NCBI RefSeq assembly: GCF_031846265.1
Contig: NZ_JAVRIA010000005.1
Location: 62,001-126,000 of the forward strand
Direction: 5' to 3'
Origin: Microcosmobacter mediterraneus
GTDB taxonomy: Bacteria > Bacteroidota > Bacteroidia > Flavobacteriales > Flavobacteriaceae
Length of the DNA stretch: 64,000 bases
Shown here: in pieces, positions 35,067 through 43,116 of the stretch
Layout: each line of letters starts with the position of its first letter
Numbering within the stretch: position 1 is the stretch's first letter
The notes under the pieces: generated by a model
Seen by the model: the letters and a program-made list of their open reading frames with translations, nothing else
The model's database searches: none
What the model was told of the DNA's origin: nothing
Program-made: the position numbers and the translations under genes

Positions 35067-36280
35067 TGAGTCAAGAAGAAGTAGACATTCTTAAAAGAGC
35101 ATTGGCTCGTGAAAAAGCATCAAGAAAAGCTGCAGAAGAAATTCTTGAGGCTAAATCTGCTGAATTGTACGAGACAGCTCAGAAGTTACATGAGTCTAAT
35201 AAAAAACTAGAAAAATTAGTTAAAGAAAAGACATCTGAATTACGCGGAGTTTTTGAAAATATAGTCGATGCTTATGTAGTAATGGATTTGTGGGGCAATG
35301 TTCTTAAAATGAATGACGCAGCTATTCAGTTATTAGGATATAACAATTCAGAAGATGATTTTAACCTTTTAGAACTTGCTGATCCAACAGAAGCAGAAAA
35401 CGTAATGAATACCTTTGAGACGCTCATAAATCAGGGTTCTGTTACAGATTTTCAAGTAAAAATTAATACAAAATTTAACGGTCAACGATTAGTACATATT
35501 AACGCCAGTATAATTCTAGATGATACTAATAAACCAATTGCAGCACAAGGAATTGTCAGAGATATTACAGATATTACAACATTACAATTACAAAAGGAAA
35601 GTCTTCTAAAGCGTTTAGAAAAAAGTAATGATGAGCTACAAGAGTATGCTCATATTGTATCTCATGATTTAAAATCCCCTCTTAGAAGTATTGATGCTTT
35701 AGTAAGTTGGTTAAAAGAAGATAATAAAGATAAGCTTGATGATGCTAGTCTTAAGAATTTAAATCTCATTGAAACTACATTAGAAAAAATGGAACAACTT
35801 ATTTCTGATGTATTAAATTATTCAAGTGTTGCGGCAGATAATAATGAGCCAGTTGAGGTTAATATTCAAGTCTTAGTAGAAGATTTACTTAAAATATTAT
35901 TTATTCCAGATCATATAAAGGTTATTTTAAAAGGCGATTTACCAGTATTAACTGGAGATCATACCAAGTTGCAACAAGTGTTTCAAAATCTAATAAGTAA
36001 TGCCGTAAAATTTAACGATAAAGAAAAAGGTATAATAGAAATTGATGCCGCTGATAAAGGAGAATTTTATAAATTTTCAATAAAGGATAATGGAATTGGT
36101 ATTGAACCACAATTTCACGATAAGGTATTTAAAATATTTCACGCCTTAAATAAAAACAAAGATTCTTCAGGTATAGGACTTTCTATAGTTAAGAAAATTG
36201 TCAATCTCCATGACGGAAAAATATGGTTAGAAAGTGAACCTCAAGTAGGAACAACTTTTTATTTCACCCTAAAAAAATAA
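35066..36280 (+). CDS. soluble PAS histidine kinase, probable H-NOX partner
   Basis: Kinase of 404 residues without membrane helices. An N-terminal coiled coil (1-58, rich in Lys, Glu and Ala) leads to a PAS domain (about 60-170, FENIVDAYVVMDLWGNVLKMN). HisKA has phosphoacceptor His200 in YAHIVSHDLKSPLRSI. The HATPase domain carries the N-box QNLISNAVKFND, DNGIGI and SSGIGLSIVKKIV. It directly follows the H-NOX gene, so its input is probably the NO-bound state of that protein, by analogy with HnoK/HahK systems. No receiver domain is attached, so phosphate must pass to separate Hpt or receiver proteins in the operon. Confidence 0.9.
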   Translation: MSQEEVDILKRALAREKASRKAAEEILEAKSAELYETAQKLHESNKKLEKLVKEKTSELRGVFENIVDAYVVMDLWGNVLKMNDAAIQLLGYNNSEDDFNLLELADPTEAENVMNTFETLINQGSVTDFQVKINTKFNGQRLVHINASIILDDTNKPIAAQGIVRDITDITTLQLQKESLLKRLEKSNDELQEYAHIVSHDLKSPLRSIDALVSWLKEDNKDKLDDASLKNLNLIETTLEKMEQLISDVLNYSSVAADNNEPVEVNIQVLVEDLLKILFIPDHIKVILKGDLPVLTGDHTKLQQVFQNLISNAVKFNDKEKGIIEIDAADKGEFYKFSIKDNGIGIEPQFHDKVFKIFHALNKNKDSSGIGLSIVKKIVNLHDGKIWLESEPQVGTTFYFTLKK

Positions 36281-36281
36281 T

Positions 36282-37379
36282 ATGCTAATAACATCAACAA
36301 ATATTGATGAGATTGTGCAATCAATCTCTAATCATGTCAATGAAAAAGCTGCTTTAATTACAATAGGAGAGCACACAGAAATTGAGGTTAATAATTTAAT
36401 TGAACAGCTTAATAAAGTAGAATTGCGTTTTATGGGAGGTATATTCCCTAAAGTAATTCATGGTAATTCTATATTAGATAAAGGCATAGTTATTAATACG
36501 CTAAATAACTTAGAGTCAATGTTTTTGGTTAAAAACATAAGCACTAAAGATTATCAAATTCCTGAAGTCAATTTTGATGCAGATAAAGATTACAGCTTAT
36601 TTACATATGTAGATGGTTTAACCTCTAATATTTCGCATTATCTGAGTGAGTTATACGAGAATTATGGCATGCAAACTAATTATTTTGGTGGTGGTGCAGG
36701 TAGCTTAACATTACAGCAAAAACCATGTGTGTTTAATAATGAAGGTGTTTTTATGGATGCAGCTGTTTTTAGTGTTATGACAATGTCTTCTAGAATAGGT
36801 GTGAAACATGGTTGGAGTAAAGTTGAAGGGCCATTTATTGTGACTAAAGCTGAGGGCAATGTCATTAAAGAAATTAATTGGAAAAACCCCTACGACGTAT
36901 ATAAGGAAGTTGTTGAAGAACACTCAGGTAAAACGTTTACAGATGATAATTTTTTTGATATTGCTAAAGGGTATCCATTTGGAATATTAAAAGAAGATGG
37001 AGAATGTATAGTTAGAGATCCACTAATGGTTAATGAAAATAGTGAACTAGTCTGTGTTGGGGAATTAGAAGATAATATGGTTGTTGATATACTCAATGGT
37101 AATGAGAACTCACTTATTAATGCCGCTAAAACAGCTACGCAAGACAGCGTAAATCAAGCGGTAACTCCTAGTAAAGCTATTATTATCGATTGTATATCTA
37201 GAATTTTATTTCTTGAAGATAACTTTGATAAAGAATTAACAGCAATTACCCGTACACTGCAAGATAATTTCCCTGAAGTCTCCATTGGAGGCGCATTAAC
37301 TTTAGGTGAGATTTCGTCATATGGGGAAGGATTTTTAGAATTTTATAATAAAACTGTCGTTGTAGGCTTATTTGAATAA
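36282..37379 (+). CDS. FIST-domain protein (NosP-like candidate)
   Basis: Sensory protein of 365 residues with FIST_N (about 20-205) and FIST_C (about 215-350). Signatures are FGGGAGSLTLQQKP, IGVKHGWSKVEGPFIVTKAEGNVIKEI and the closing PEVSIGGALTLGEISSYGEG. Some stand-alone FIST proteins (NosP) bind heme, sense NO and control an adjacent kinase. This one is flanked by two kinases and shares an operon with an H-NOX protein, which makes a NosP role likely, but FIST proteins may also bind small molecules such as amino acids. I cannot identify the heme ligand with certainty. The end overlaps the next start by 1 bp. Confidence 0.82.
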   Translation: MLITSTNIDEIVQSISNHVNEKAALITIGEHTEIEVNNLIEQLNKVELRFMGGIFPKVIHGNSILDKGIVINTLNNLESMFLVKNISTKDYQIPEVNFDADKDYSLFTYVDGLTSNISHYLSELYENYGMQTNYFGGGAGSLTLQQKPCVFNNEGVFMDAAVFSVMTMSSRIGVKHGWSKVEGPFIVTKAEGNVIKEINWKNPYDVYKEVVEEHSGKTFTDDNFFDIAKGYPFGILKEDGECIVRDPLMVNENSELVCVGELEDNMVVDILNGNENSLINAAKTATQDSVNQAVTPSKAIIIDCISRILFLEDNFDKELTAITRTLQDNFPEVSIGGALTLGEISSYGEGFLEFYNKTVVVGLFE

Positions 37380-38545
37380 TGAAGGTAGAAAATCACATTA
37401 TAGAAATTCTTCAACTTTATGAATATGCCATGGCTATTGGTAAATCTTTAGATTATAAAGAAAGCTGTGACTTATTTTTAAAACTTATTCTTAAGCGTAA
37501 AAATTTAAATGCAGCATGGATCTTAGAAACCGATGAAAGTCGTCTTAAGTCTACTTATTCTGTTCCATTAGGAAAAGAAATTAAGTTGAAATACGACCAC
37601 GGTATCACGGAGTTATTAGATAAGATGGGAGATAGTAACATTTTTGATGCCAATGAAACTATAGCCTCTATTGCACCAATAGCTATTGAAGATGGTAAAA
37701 CGGCAATTTTCAACTTAAAGGAGCAAGGCTTATTGTTTTTGTATTCAAAAAAAGACAATCTAACGACCAAAGATCTAACGCAATTAGAGCCAGTAGTAAA
37801 TAAATTTTCTATTAATCTTAAGGCCTGTAAAGCCTTTAAAGAACAAGAGCAATTATTACATAATTTAGAGATTCAAAATCAGGAGTTAAGTGATTATGCA
37901 CATATGGTGTCGCACGATTTAAAATCCCCATTGCGCAGTATAGATACACTTACAGCATGGCTAAAAGAAGACTACTCAGATCAGTTAGATACTAGTGGCA
38001 AAAAACAGATTGATACCATAAGAGGTAGTGTTGAGAAAATGGATACATTAATTAATGGAATTTTAGACTACTCTACCATAGGCAAGGATCAACCAGAGTC
38101 TTATAAGGTAGATCTTAATGTATTATTAAAAGATGTACTCAAAATGATTGAAATACCAGATCATGTTTCAATTAAATTACCAGAATTGCCAAGCGTTTTT
38201 GGTGACAAGTATAGATTGCAGCAGTTATTCCAGAATTTACTAAGCAATGCTATAAAATATAACGATAAGGCAGATGGTCATATAGAAGTTGGCTTTGAGG
38301 ATAAACAACCTTTCTGGGAATTTTACATAAAGGATAATGGGAAAGGTATTGATGCCGTCTATTTTAATAAGATATTTAAAGCCTTTGAAAAATTAGAAAA
38401 TAACCGAGAATCTTCGGGTATAGGTTTGTCTATAGTAAAAAAGATAGTGGATTTGTATGGAGGAAAAATTTGGTTAACTTCAGAACTTGGTAAGGGAACT
38501 ACCTTCTTTTTTACTTTAAAAAAACAACTTGATGGAGCAGCCTAA
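37379..38545 (+). CDS. soluble histidine kinase with GAF-like input domain, probable FIST partner
   Basis: Kinase of 388 residues, no membrane helices. Residues about 1-150 look like a GAF-type domain (YKESCDLFLKLILKRKNLNAAWIL). The kinase core is closely related to that of the 35066 gene: His179 in YAHMVSHDLKSPLRSID, QNLLSNAIKYND, DNGKGI, SSGIGLSIVKKIVDL. The two cores probably arose by duplication and may address the same phosphoacceptor. It directly follows the FIST gene (1-bp overlap) and overlaps the Hpt gene by 17 bp. Confidence 0.88.
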   Translation: MKVENHIIEILQLYEYAMAIGKSLDYKESCDLFLKLILKRKNLNAAWILETDESRLKSTYSVPLGKEIKLKYDHGITELLDKMGDSNIFDANETIASIAPIAIEDGKTAIFNLKEQGLLFLYSKKDNLTTKDLTQLEPVVNKFSINLKACKAFKEQEQLLHNLEIQNQELSDYAHMVSHDLKSPLRSIDTLTAWLKEDYSDQLDTSGKKQIDTIRGSVEKMDTLINGILDYSTIGKDQPESYKVDLNVLLKDVLKMIEIPDHVSIKLPELPSVFGDKYRLQQLFQNLLSNAIKYNDKADGHIEVGFEDKQPFWEFYIKDNGKGIDAVYFNKIFKAFEKLENNRESSGIGLSIVKKIVDLYGGKIWLTSELGKGTTFFFTLKKQLDGAA

Positions 38546-38849
38546 TTTATCTTACATAGAAAGTATGTCTGCTGGTGATAAAGCGTTTGAGCAAAAACTG
38601 ATAGATATTATTCAAAAAGAGTTTCCTGAAGAGAAACAGGTTTACTTTGATAATATATCCGCAGAGAATTTTAAAGAAGCTGCTGAAAACGTCCATAAAC
38701 TTAAACATAAAATTAGTATTTTAGGACTCGTAAAAAGTTATGAAGTTGCTGTAGGCTATGAGCATAACCTCATAGATGGCAGTGCTTTAGGTAAAGAAGA
38801 ATTTGAATCTATTTTACAAAACATGACTGATTTTTTAAAGACCTTATAA
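38529..38849 (+). CDS. Hpt phosphotransfer protein
   Basis: Small helical protein of 106 residues with the Hpt motif: His56 in AAENVHKLKHKISILGL. Stand-alone Hpt proteins relay phosphate between receivers. There are two ATGs one codon apart at the start; either overlaps the upstream kinase. In this operon it could link the receiver-only protein (34117) and the LytTR regulator (38859), so that two kinases converge on one output. Confidence 0.85.
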   Translation: MMEQPNLSYIESMSAGDKAFEQKLIDIIQKEFPEEKQVYFDNISAENFKEAAENVHKLKHKISILGLVKSYEVAVGYEHNLIDGSALGKEEFESILQNMTDFLKTL

Positions 38850-38858
38850 GCCTATTTT

Positions 38859-39569
38859 ATGAATTGTATTATTATTGATGATGAAGCTACAGCACGTGCT
38901 ATTATTGGACAATTATGTAGTAATGTGCCTAGTCTAAATGTTTTAGAGGAGTTTCCAAACGCAATTCAGGCCATTAAATATTTAAATCAGAATGAGGTAG
39001 ACCTTATCTTTTTAGACATCCACATGCCAGATTTTACAGGTTTTGATTTTATTGAAACCTTAAAGAATCCACCAAAAATAGTATTAACAACTTCTGATGC
39101 TAATTTTGCCATCCAGGCTTTTGAGTACGATTGTATTGTAGATTATTTGGTTAAACCTATTACGCTTGAGCGTTTTCAAAAAGCCATTCAGAAAGCAGAA
39201 GCTATAAAGAGTACACCTGTGCCTAAAGTCGATACAAATAAGGTAGAGGTAACATCTGGTAATGATTTGTATGTCAATATTGATAGAAGACTCATTAAAA
39301 TTGACATCCCAAGTATATATTTAGTAGAAGCCAAAGGTGATTATATTCTTATTAAAACTGATGATAAGAATTACACAGTACATTCAACATTAAAAAAAAT
39401 TGAGGAGAAGTTGCCAGACAGTATTTTTTTGAAGATTCACCGTTCCTATATTATCAATGTAGATAAGATTATAGATATAGAAGATAATAGTGTGTTAATA
39501 GAAAAAGATGTAATTCCTGTGAGTCGCTCTAACCGACCAGAGTTAATGAAGCGCCTTAATTTGTTATAA
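38859..39569 (+). CDS. LytTR-family response regulator
   Basis: Output regulator of 236 residues. The receiver domain (1-120) has IIDDEA, Asp53 in LIFLDIHMP and a Lys in YLVKPIT. The LytTR DNA-binding domain (about 135-236) shows IYLVEAKGDYILIKT, FLKIHRSYIINVDKI and a terminal VSRSNRPELMKRL. LytTR proteins bind pairs of short direct repeats spaced by about two helical turns. Repeats of just that geometry lie before its own operon and before four genes of the following surface locus. It is the last gene of the operon, 9 bp after the Hpt gene. Confidence 0.92.
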   Translation: MNCIIIDDEATARAIIGQLCSNVPSLNVLEEFPNAIQAIKYLNQNEVDLIFLDIHMPDFTGFDFIETLKNPPKIVLTTSDANFAIQAFEYDCIVDYLVKPITLERFQKAIQKAEAIKSTPVPKVDTNKVEVTSGNDLYVNIDRRLIKIDIPSIYLVEAKGDYILIKTDDKNYTVHSTLKKIEEKLPDSIFLKIHRSYIINVDKIIDIEDNSVLIEKDVIPVSRSNRPELMKRLNLL

Positions 39570-39570
39570 A

Positions 39571-39601
39571 ACCACTCGTCTATACTAAAAAGTATTCTAT
39601 C
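39571..39601 (+). promoter_or_regulatory. LytTR-type site before the T9SS surface protein
   Basis: ACCACTCGTCTA (39571-39582) with a degenerate second half (CTATC at 39597-39601) at a 21-bp period. The stretch shares ACTAAAAAG and the CTATC position with the site at 46885. It lies 118 bp before the gene. A -7 box TAATTTTG is at 39654-39661. Confidence 0.5.
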
Positions 39602-39688
39602 GCTGGTATCATTGGTCTAATCGAAAATCCTTAAAAAAAGTAAAGTTCTAAGGTAATTTTGTTTCAGAAATAATAATGAAATAGAATT

Positions 39689-42286
39689 ATGAATCAATTT
39701 TACAATCTAAAAAATCAACTATTACTAATCGCAGTCTTGGCTTTTAATTTTATTAATTACGCACAAGAGGATATACCATTTAACTGTGACTTTAATGCGT
39801 ATTTATTTCAATATAATGATGTCTACGCAATAGATTTAGCTTCAGGGAATTCTTATTTAGTTCAAGCAGATGTTACTGAAGTTTCTATTAATGCAGCTGC
39901 TTACAATCCTGCCGACGGCTTTATTTGGGGATCACTTAAAGGGTCTAAAGAGATTGTTAGGATAGGTAAGAACTTTACAACCTCTACATATAATATACCA
40001 GAACTTCCAGATAGTAATCGTTATGTAGGAGGAATCAGCGCACAAGGCATGTATTACTTAAAAGGTGGTGGTACTACCTATTACAAAGTTGATTTAAATC
40101 CAGAATCAACTAACTACATTGAACACAATGCAACAGAAAATTTATCATTAAATATAAATATACACGATTGGGCATTTAATGCAGTAGATAATCAGTTATA
40201 CACTGTAGAAAAAAGCACCAATGTTTTATATAGAATTAATCCAGAAAATGGTGTAGTAACCTCTTTGGGAGAAGTGCCAATTTTAGCTGGTAATAATTAT
40301 ACGTATGGTGCTGTTTATTTCGATGTAGATGGTCGTTTTTACGTATCAGCAAATCAAACAGGAACGATCTATGTGATTCAGAATGTACAAGATGTTAATT
40401 CACCAACAGATATGGACTCTAACTTATTTGCTTTTGGTCCTTCTAGTGCAAGTAATGATGGAGCACGTTGTCCAACAGCACCAGTACCACAGGAAATCTG
40501 TGATAATGGTATAGATGATGATGGTGATGGCTTAATTGATTGTGAAGATCCTTCATGCTCAGGTTTTGGAATGTGCGATGTTATAGAGCCGCCAACTTCT
40601 GGAGCTAATGATGGAGGATTAGAAAGTAACAACAGATTGTCAGAACAAATCAATAAACGCAATTTTAATCGTGTAAAAAATGGTTATAAATTTAATAGCC
40701 TAAATGCACCTAGATTAGCTAAAGACTTTAGTTATGCTCAAAGAAATGGTGATAATAATTTTACGCTTCAAGAATTTATTCCTCTTGAAATTATAGGAGA
40801 AACAGAAGCCATTGTATCTACACCTTCAGATTTGGTAAACATCACCAATGCTAGTGAAATTTATGCTGTGGATTATATGAATAACGAGACTTCAGTTGCA
40901 TCTATTTTAGCACTAAAGACCGAAAATGGTGTTTATGAGCATACAAAATATATATGTGATAGATTATTAGGTGCAGAATTAATCTCAGTTAATACCATAG
41001 ATATCAATGAACATGCATTCATTAAATCTATAATTAAAAATATAGATGGTACTTATGAGTTTGTGTTGAGTTTTTCAGCGAAAGTGATCAATAATAATGA
41101 AAACTTTGCGGTAGAAAGCCATTGGAATTTAGACCAATATGAGGAAAACGTAACATTCTATAATTTTCAGATTTGGACTAATTCAGTAGATAACTTGTAC
41201 CATCTTGGTGAGGAAGTTCTTTCTTTATTAAACATTGAAAAACCAATTGCAGACTACAACAATTCTACACCACCAACGGTTTTTGTTAGAAAAGGGCAAT
41301 ACCAAAATGGTGGACTAGAGCTTCAAATAATAAATACAAATGTTACAGATAGTGTGGTTTTAGACGCAGGTCTTAGAGCTACAGAGACTTCAGATTTTAA
41401 TAATTGGTCAACTAATATTGGTTTAAATGGGCAATACATCACCAACCTTACGATAGAAACTGGAGATTTATTTGATATCGGATTTAGGATTGGTGATGGT
41501 ATCGCCACACCAGATGACCTATTTATGTCTGATGGACCTTGGGGAATTGACGATTCGCAAGACGGAACTACGGTTAATTTTTTTGAAGTAACAACCAATG
41601 AAAATGAATTTAGTAGTAATGATTTAGTAGTAGAGCGTAACATAGATTTAAGAGCTAATACAAATACCTATGTTGCTGCTTACAGAGCATTAACTCCAAG
41701 ATATAAAGCAGTAGACTTAACCGCATTTAATGGTTTAGAATTTAGTGCAGAAGGTACAGGAACAATGGAAATTACTTTAGTGAAAGAAAGTATTTCTAAC
41801 TGGGAAGATCAGTATAAGACTACAATAACGTTGTCGGAGACTGAAGAAGACTTTGCTTTACTACTCCAGGATTTTGAAAGTAGTTCTGCTTCTAATGGTG
41901 TGTTTAATGATGTTGTAACCGTTGTGTTTACTATGGCCTCAACAGATGGAAGTACACAATCTAAAACGATGAAATTAAAGGATCTAAGATTTTCTCAAGA
42001 TACGCTATCGATTTCTCAAAACAACCAAGAGGCTACGACCTTATTGGCCTATCCAAATCCAATGGGCTCACAAGCAACCATTACATTTAGTTTGCCACAA
42101 AATGAGAACCTGCAATTTATGGTGTACGATCAGTTAGGAAAATTGGTCTATACCAAAAAGATAAGCGGAACAGCAGGAAACAATAATGTAGTTTTTAATA
42201 AGGCAAACCTAAGTTCTGGATTATACTTTTGTAAACTTATAAGTGCGCAATACAACAGTACACCCTTAAAATTAATTATTAAATAA
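39689..42286 (+). CDS. large secreted T9SS surface protein with N-terminal propeller
   Basis: Exported protein of 865 residues. A signal peptide (ending NYAQ) is followed by a beta-propeller-like region of DUF6923 type (about 27-265: NDVYAIDLASGNSYLVQ, YGAVYFDVDGRFYVSA). A Cys-rich calcium-binding-like motif comes next (EICDNGIDDDGDGLIDCEDPSC, about 270-291), then a long beta-rich part. The C-terminal T9SS sorting domain begins at YPNPMGSQATI and ends with LKLIIK. It should be displayed on the cell surface. It immediately follows the NO-signalling operon and has a LytTR-type site upstream, so it may be an output of that system. The function is unknown; adhesin or matrix protein is possible. 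Confidence 0.82.
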   Translation: MNQFYNLKNQLLLIAVLAFNFINYAQEDIPFNCDFNAYLFQYNDVYAIDLASGNSYLVQADVTEVSINAAAYNPADGFIWGSLKGSKEIVRIGKNFTTSTYNIPELPDSNRYVGGISAQGMYYLKGGGTTYYKVDLNPESTNYIEHNATENLSLNINIHDWAFNAVDNQLYTVEKSTNVLYRINPENGVVTSLGEVPILAGNNYTYGAVYFDVDGRFYVSANQTGTIYVIQNVQDVNSPTDMDSNLFAFGPSSASNDGARCPTAPVPQEICDNGIDDDGDGLIDCEDPSCSGFGMCDVIEPPTSGANDGGLESNNRLSEQINKRNFNRVKNGYKFNSLNAPRLAKDFSYAQRNGDNNFTLQEFIPLEIIGETEAIVSTPSDLVNITNASEIYAVDYMNNETSVASILALKTENGVYEHTKYICDRLLGAELISVNTIDINEHAFIKSIIKNIDGTYEFVLSFSAKVINNNENFAVESHWNLDQYEENVTFYNFQIWTNSVDNLYHLGEEVLSLLNIEKPIADYNNSTPPTVFVRKGQYQNGGLELQIINTNVTDSVVLDAGLRATETSDFNNWSTNIGLNGQYITNLTIETGDLFDIGFRIGDGIATPDDLFMSDGPWGIDDSQDGTTVNFFEVTTNENEFSSNDLVVERNIDLRANTNTYVAAYRALTPRYKAVDLTAFNGLEFSAEGTGTMEITLVKESISNWEDQYKTTITLSETEEDFALLLQDFESSSASNGVFNDVVTVVFTMASTDGSTQSKTMKLKDLRFSQDTLSISQNNQEATTLLAYPNPMGSQATITFSLPQNENLQFMVYDQLGKLVYTKKISGTAGNNNVVFNKANLSSGLYFCKLISAQYNSTPLKLIIK

Positions 42287-42310
42287 CCCTAAATTAATAG
42301 TTACTTTTTG

Positions 42311-42340
42311 AAGGCAAGAGCGAAAGCTTTTGCCTTTTTT
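42311..42340. terminator. strong intrinsic terminator between convergent genes
   Basis: AAGGCAAGAGC (42311-42321) pairs with GCTTTTGCCTT (42326-42336) around a GAAA tetraloop, with one G-U pair, and is followed by TTTT. It ends the 39689 gene; A and T runs on both sides could serve the opposite methyltransferase gene too. Confidence 0.85.
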
Positions 42341-42369
42341 CTTGTTACCATCAATTTAGTTACACATTC

Positions 42370-43074
42370 CTATAATGTAAACAAATAGGTTACTAAAACT
42401 CCTTTATTTTTCTTAAGATTAGTTATTAGCAATTCACTTTTATGTTTAATCTTAAAATTAAAGGGCTGAGATGTTATACAGACTCCACTATTATGCTTTA
42501 GTCTTATTCCTTGACCTGAAATAATATCTTTATTAGGTATAAATTCACCCTTAGGTATATGCTCTGTTAATAATAAGTATTTGTAACCAGTAGCGCTTAT
42601 ATTTTTTAAAATATTCTGAATTTCATTATTATTTAGGTGTTGTAGAACTTGCCTTAAAATTACACAATCTGCAGAAGGTAGAATGTCTTTAGAAATATCT
42701 AGGCAATGAAATGATAATCCTTTATTAATAAACATTTTTTTGTTGAATGTTATAAGCTTATCTACAATATCTACTGCGAAATACTCTTCACTCCATTCTA
42801 CTAGATTAGAACCTATATTAAAATCGCCACAGCCTAAATCACATATACTTAATTTAGGATTAAAAGAAGAAAGAAAAGTTATAATTGTTTTTAGATAAGG
42901 ATCTACAATATCTCTATCATGGGATCCATTACCAGAGTAGAATTCCAATCCATATGTTCCCCAAAGATTTAAATCATAGATTTGATTCATTACAGCCGAA
43001 GTTGGCCATGGTTTCTTAGATTTAATTTCAAGTTTGTTTTTAAACATAAAATTAGCATTGAAAAAATATTTCAA
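42370..43074 (-). CDS. class I SAM-dependent methyltransferase
   Basis: Protein of 234 residues. The SAM-binding motif I is ICDLGCGDFNIGSNL, with an acidic residue in the next strand (YFAVDIVDKL) and an ADCVILRQVLQHL motif at post II. No signal peptide or membrane helix. The substrate is unknown. It is strikingly AT-rich even for this window and stands alone between the T9SS gene and the YaiO gene, so it may be a later insertion. A second Met at residue 10 is an alternative start. Confidence 0.75.
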   Translation of the reverse strand: MKYFFNANFMFKNKLEIKSKKPWPTSAVMNQIYDLNLWGTYGLEFYSGNGSHDRDIVDPYLKTIITFLSSFNPKLSICDLGCGDFNIGSNLVEWSEEYFAVDIVDKLITFNKKMFINKGLSFHCLDISKDILPSADCVILRQVLQHLNNNEIQNILKNISATGYKYLLLTEHIPKGEFIPNKDIISGQGIRLKHNSGVCITSQPFNFKIKHKSELLITNLKKNKGVLVTYLFTL

Positions 43075-43116
43075 TCTTAAAGGTATATCTAAAATATTAG
43101 TTTTTTAAAATCTAAA

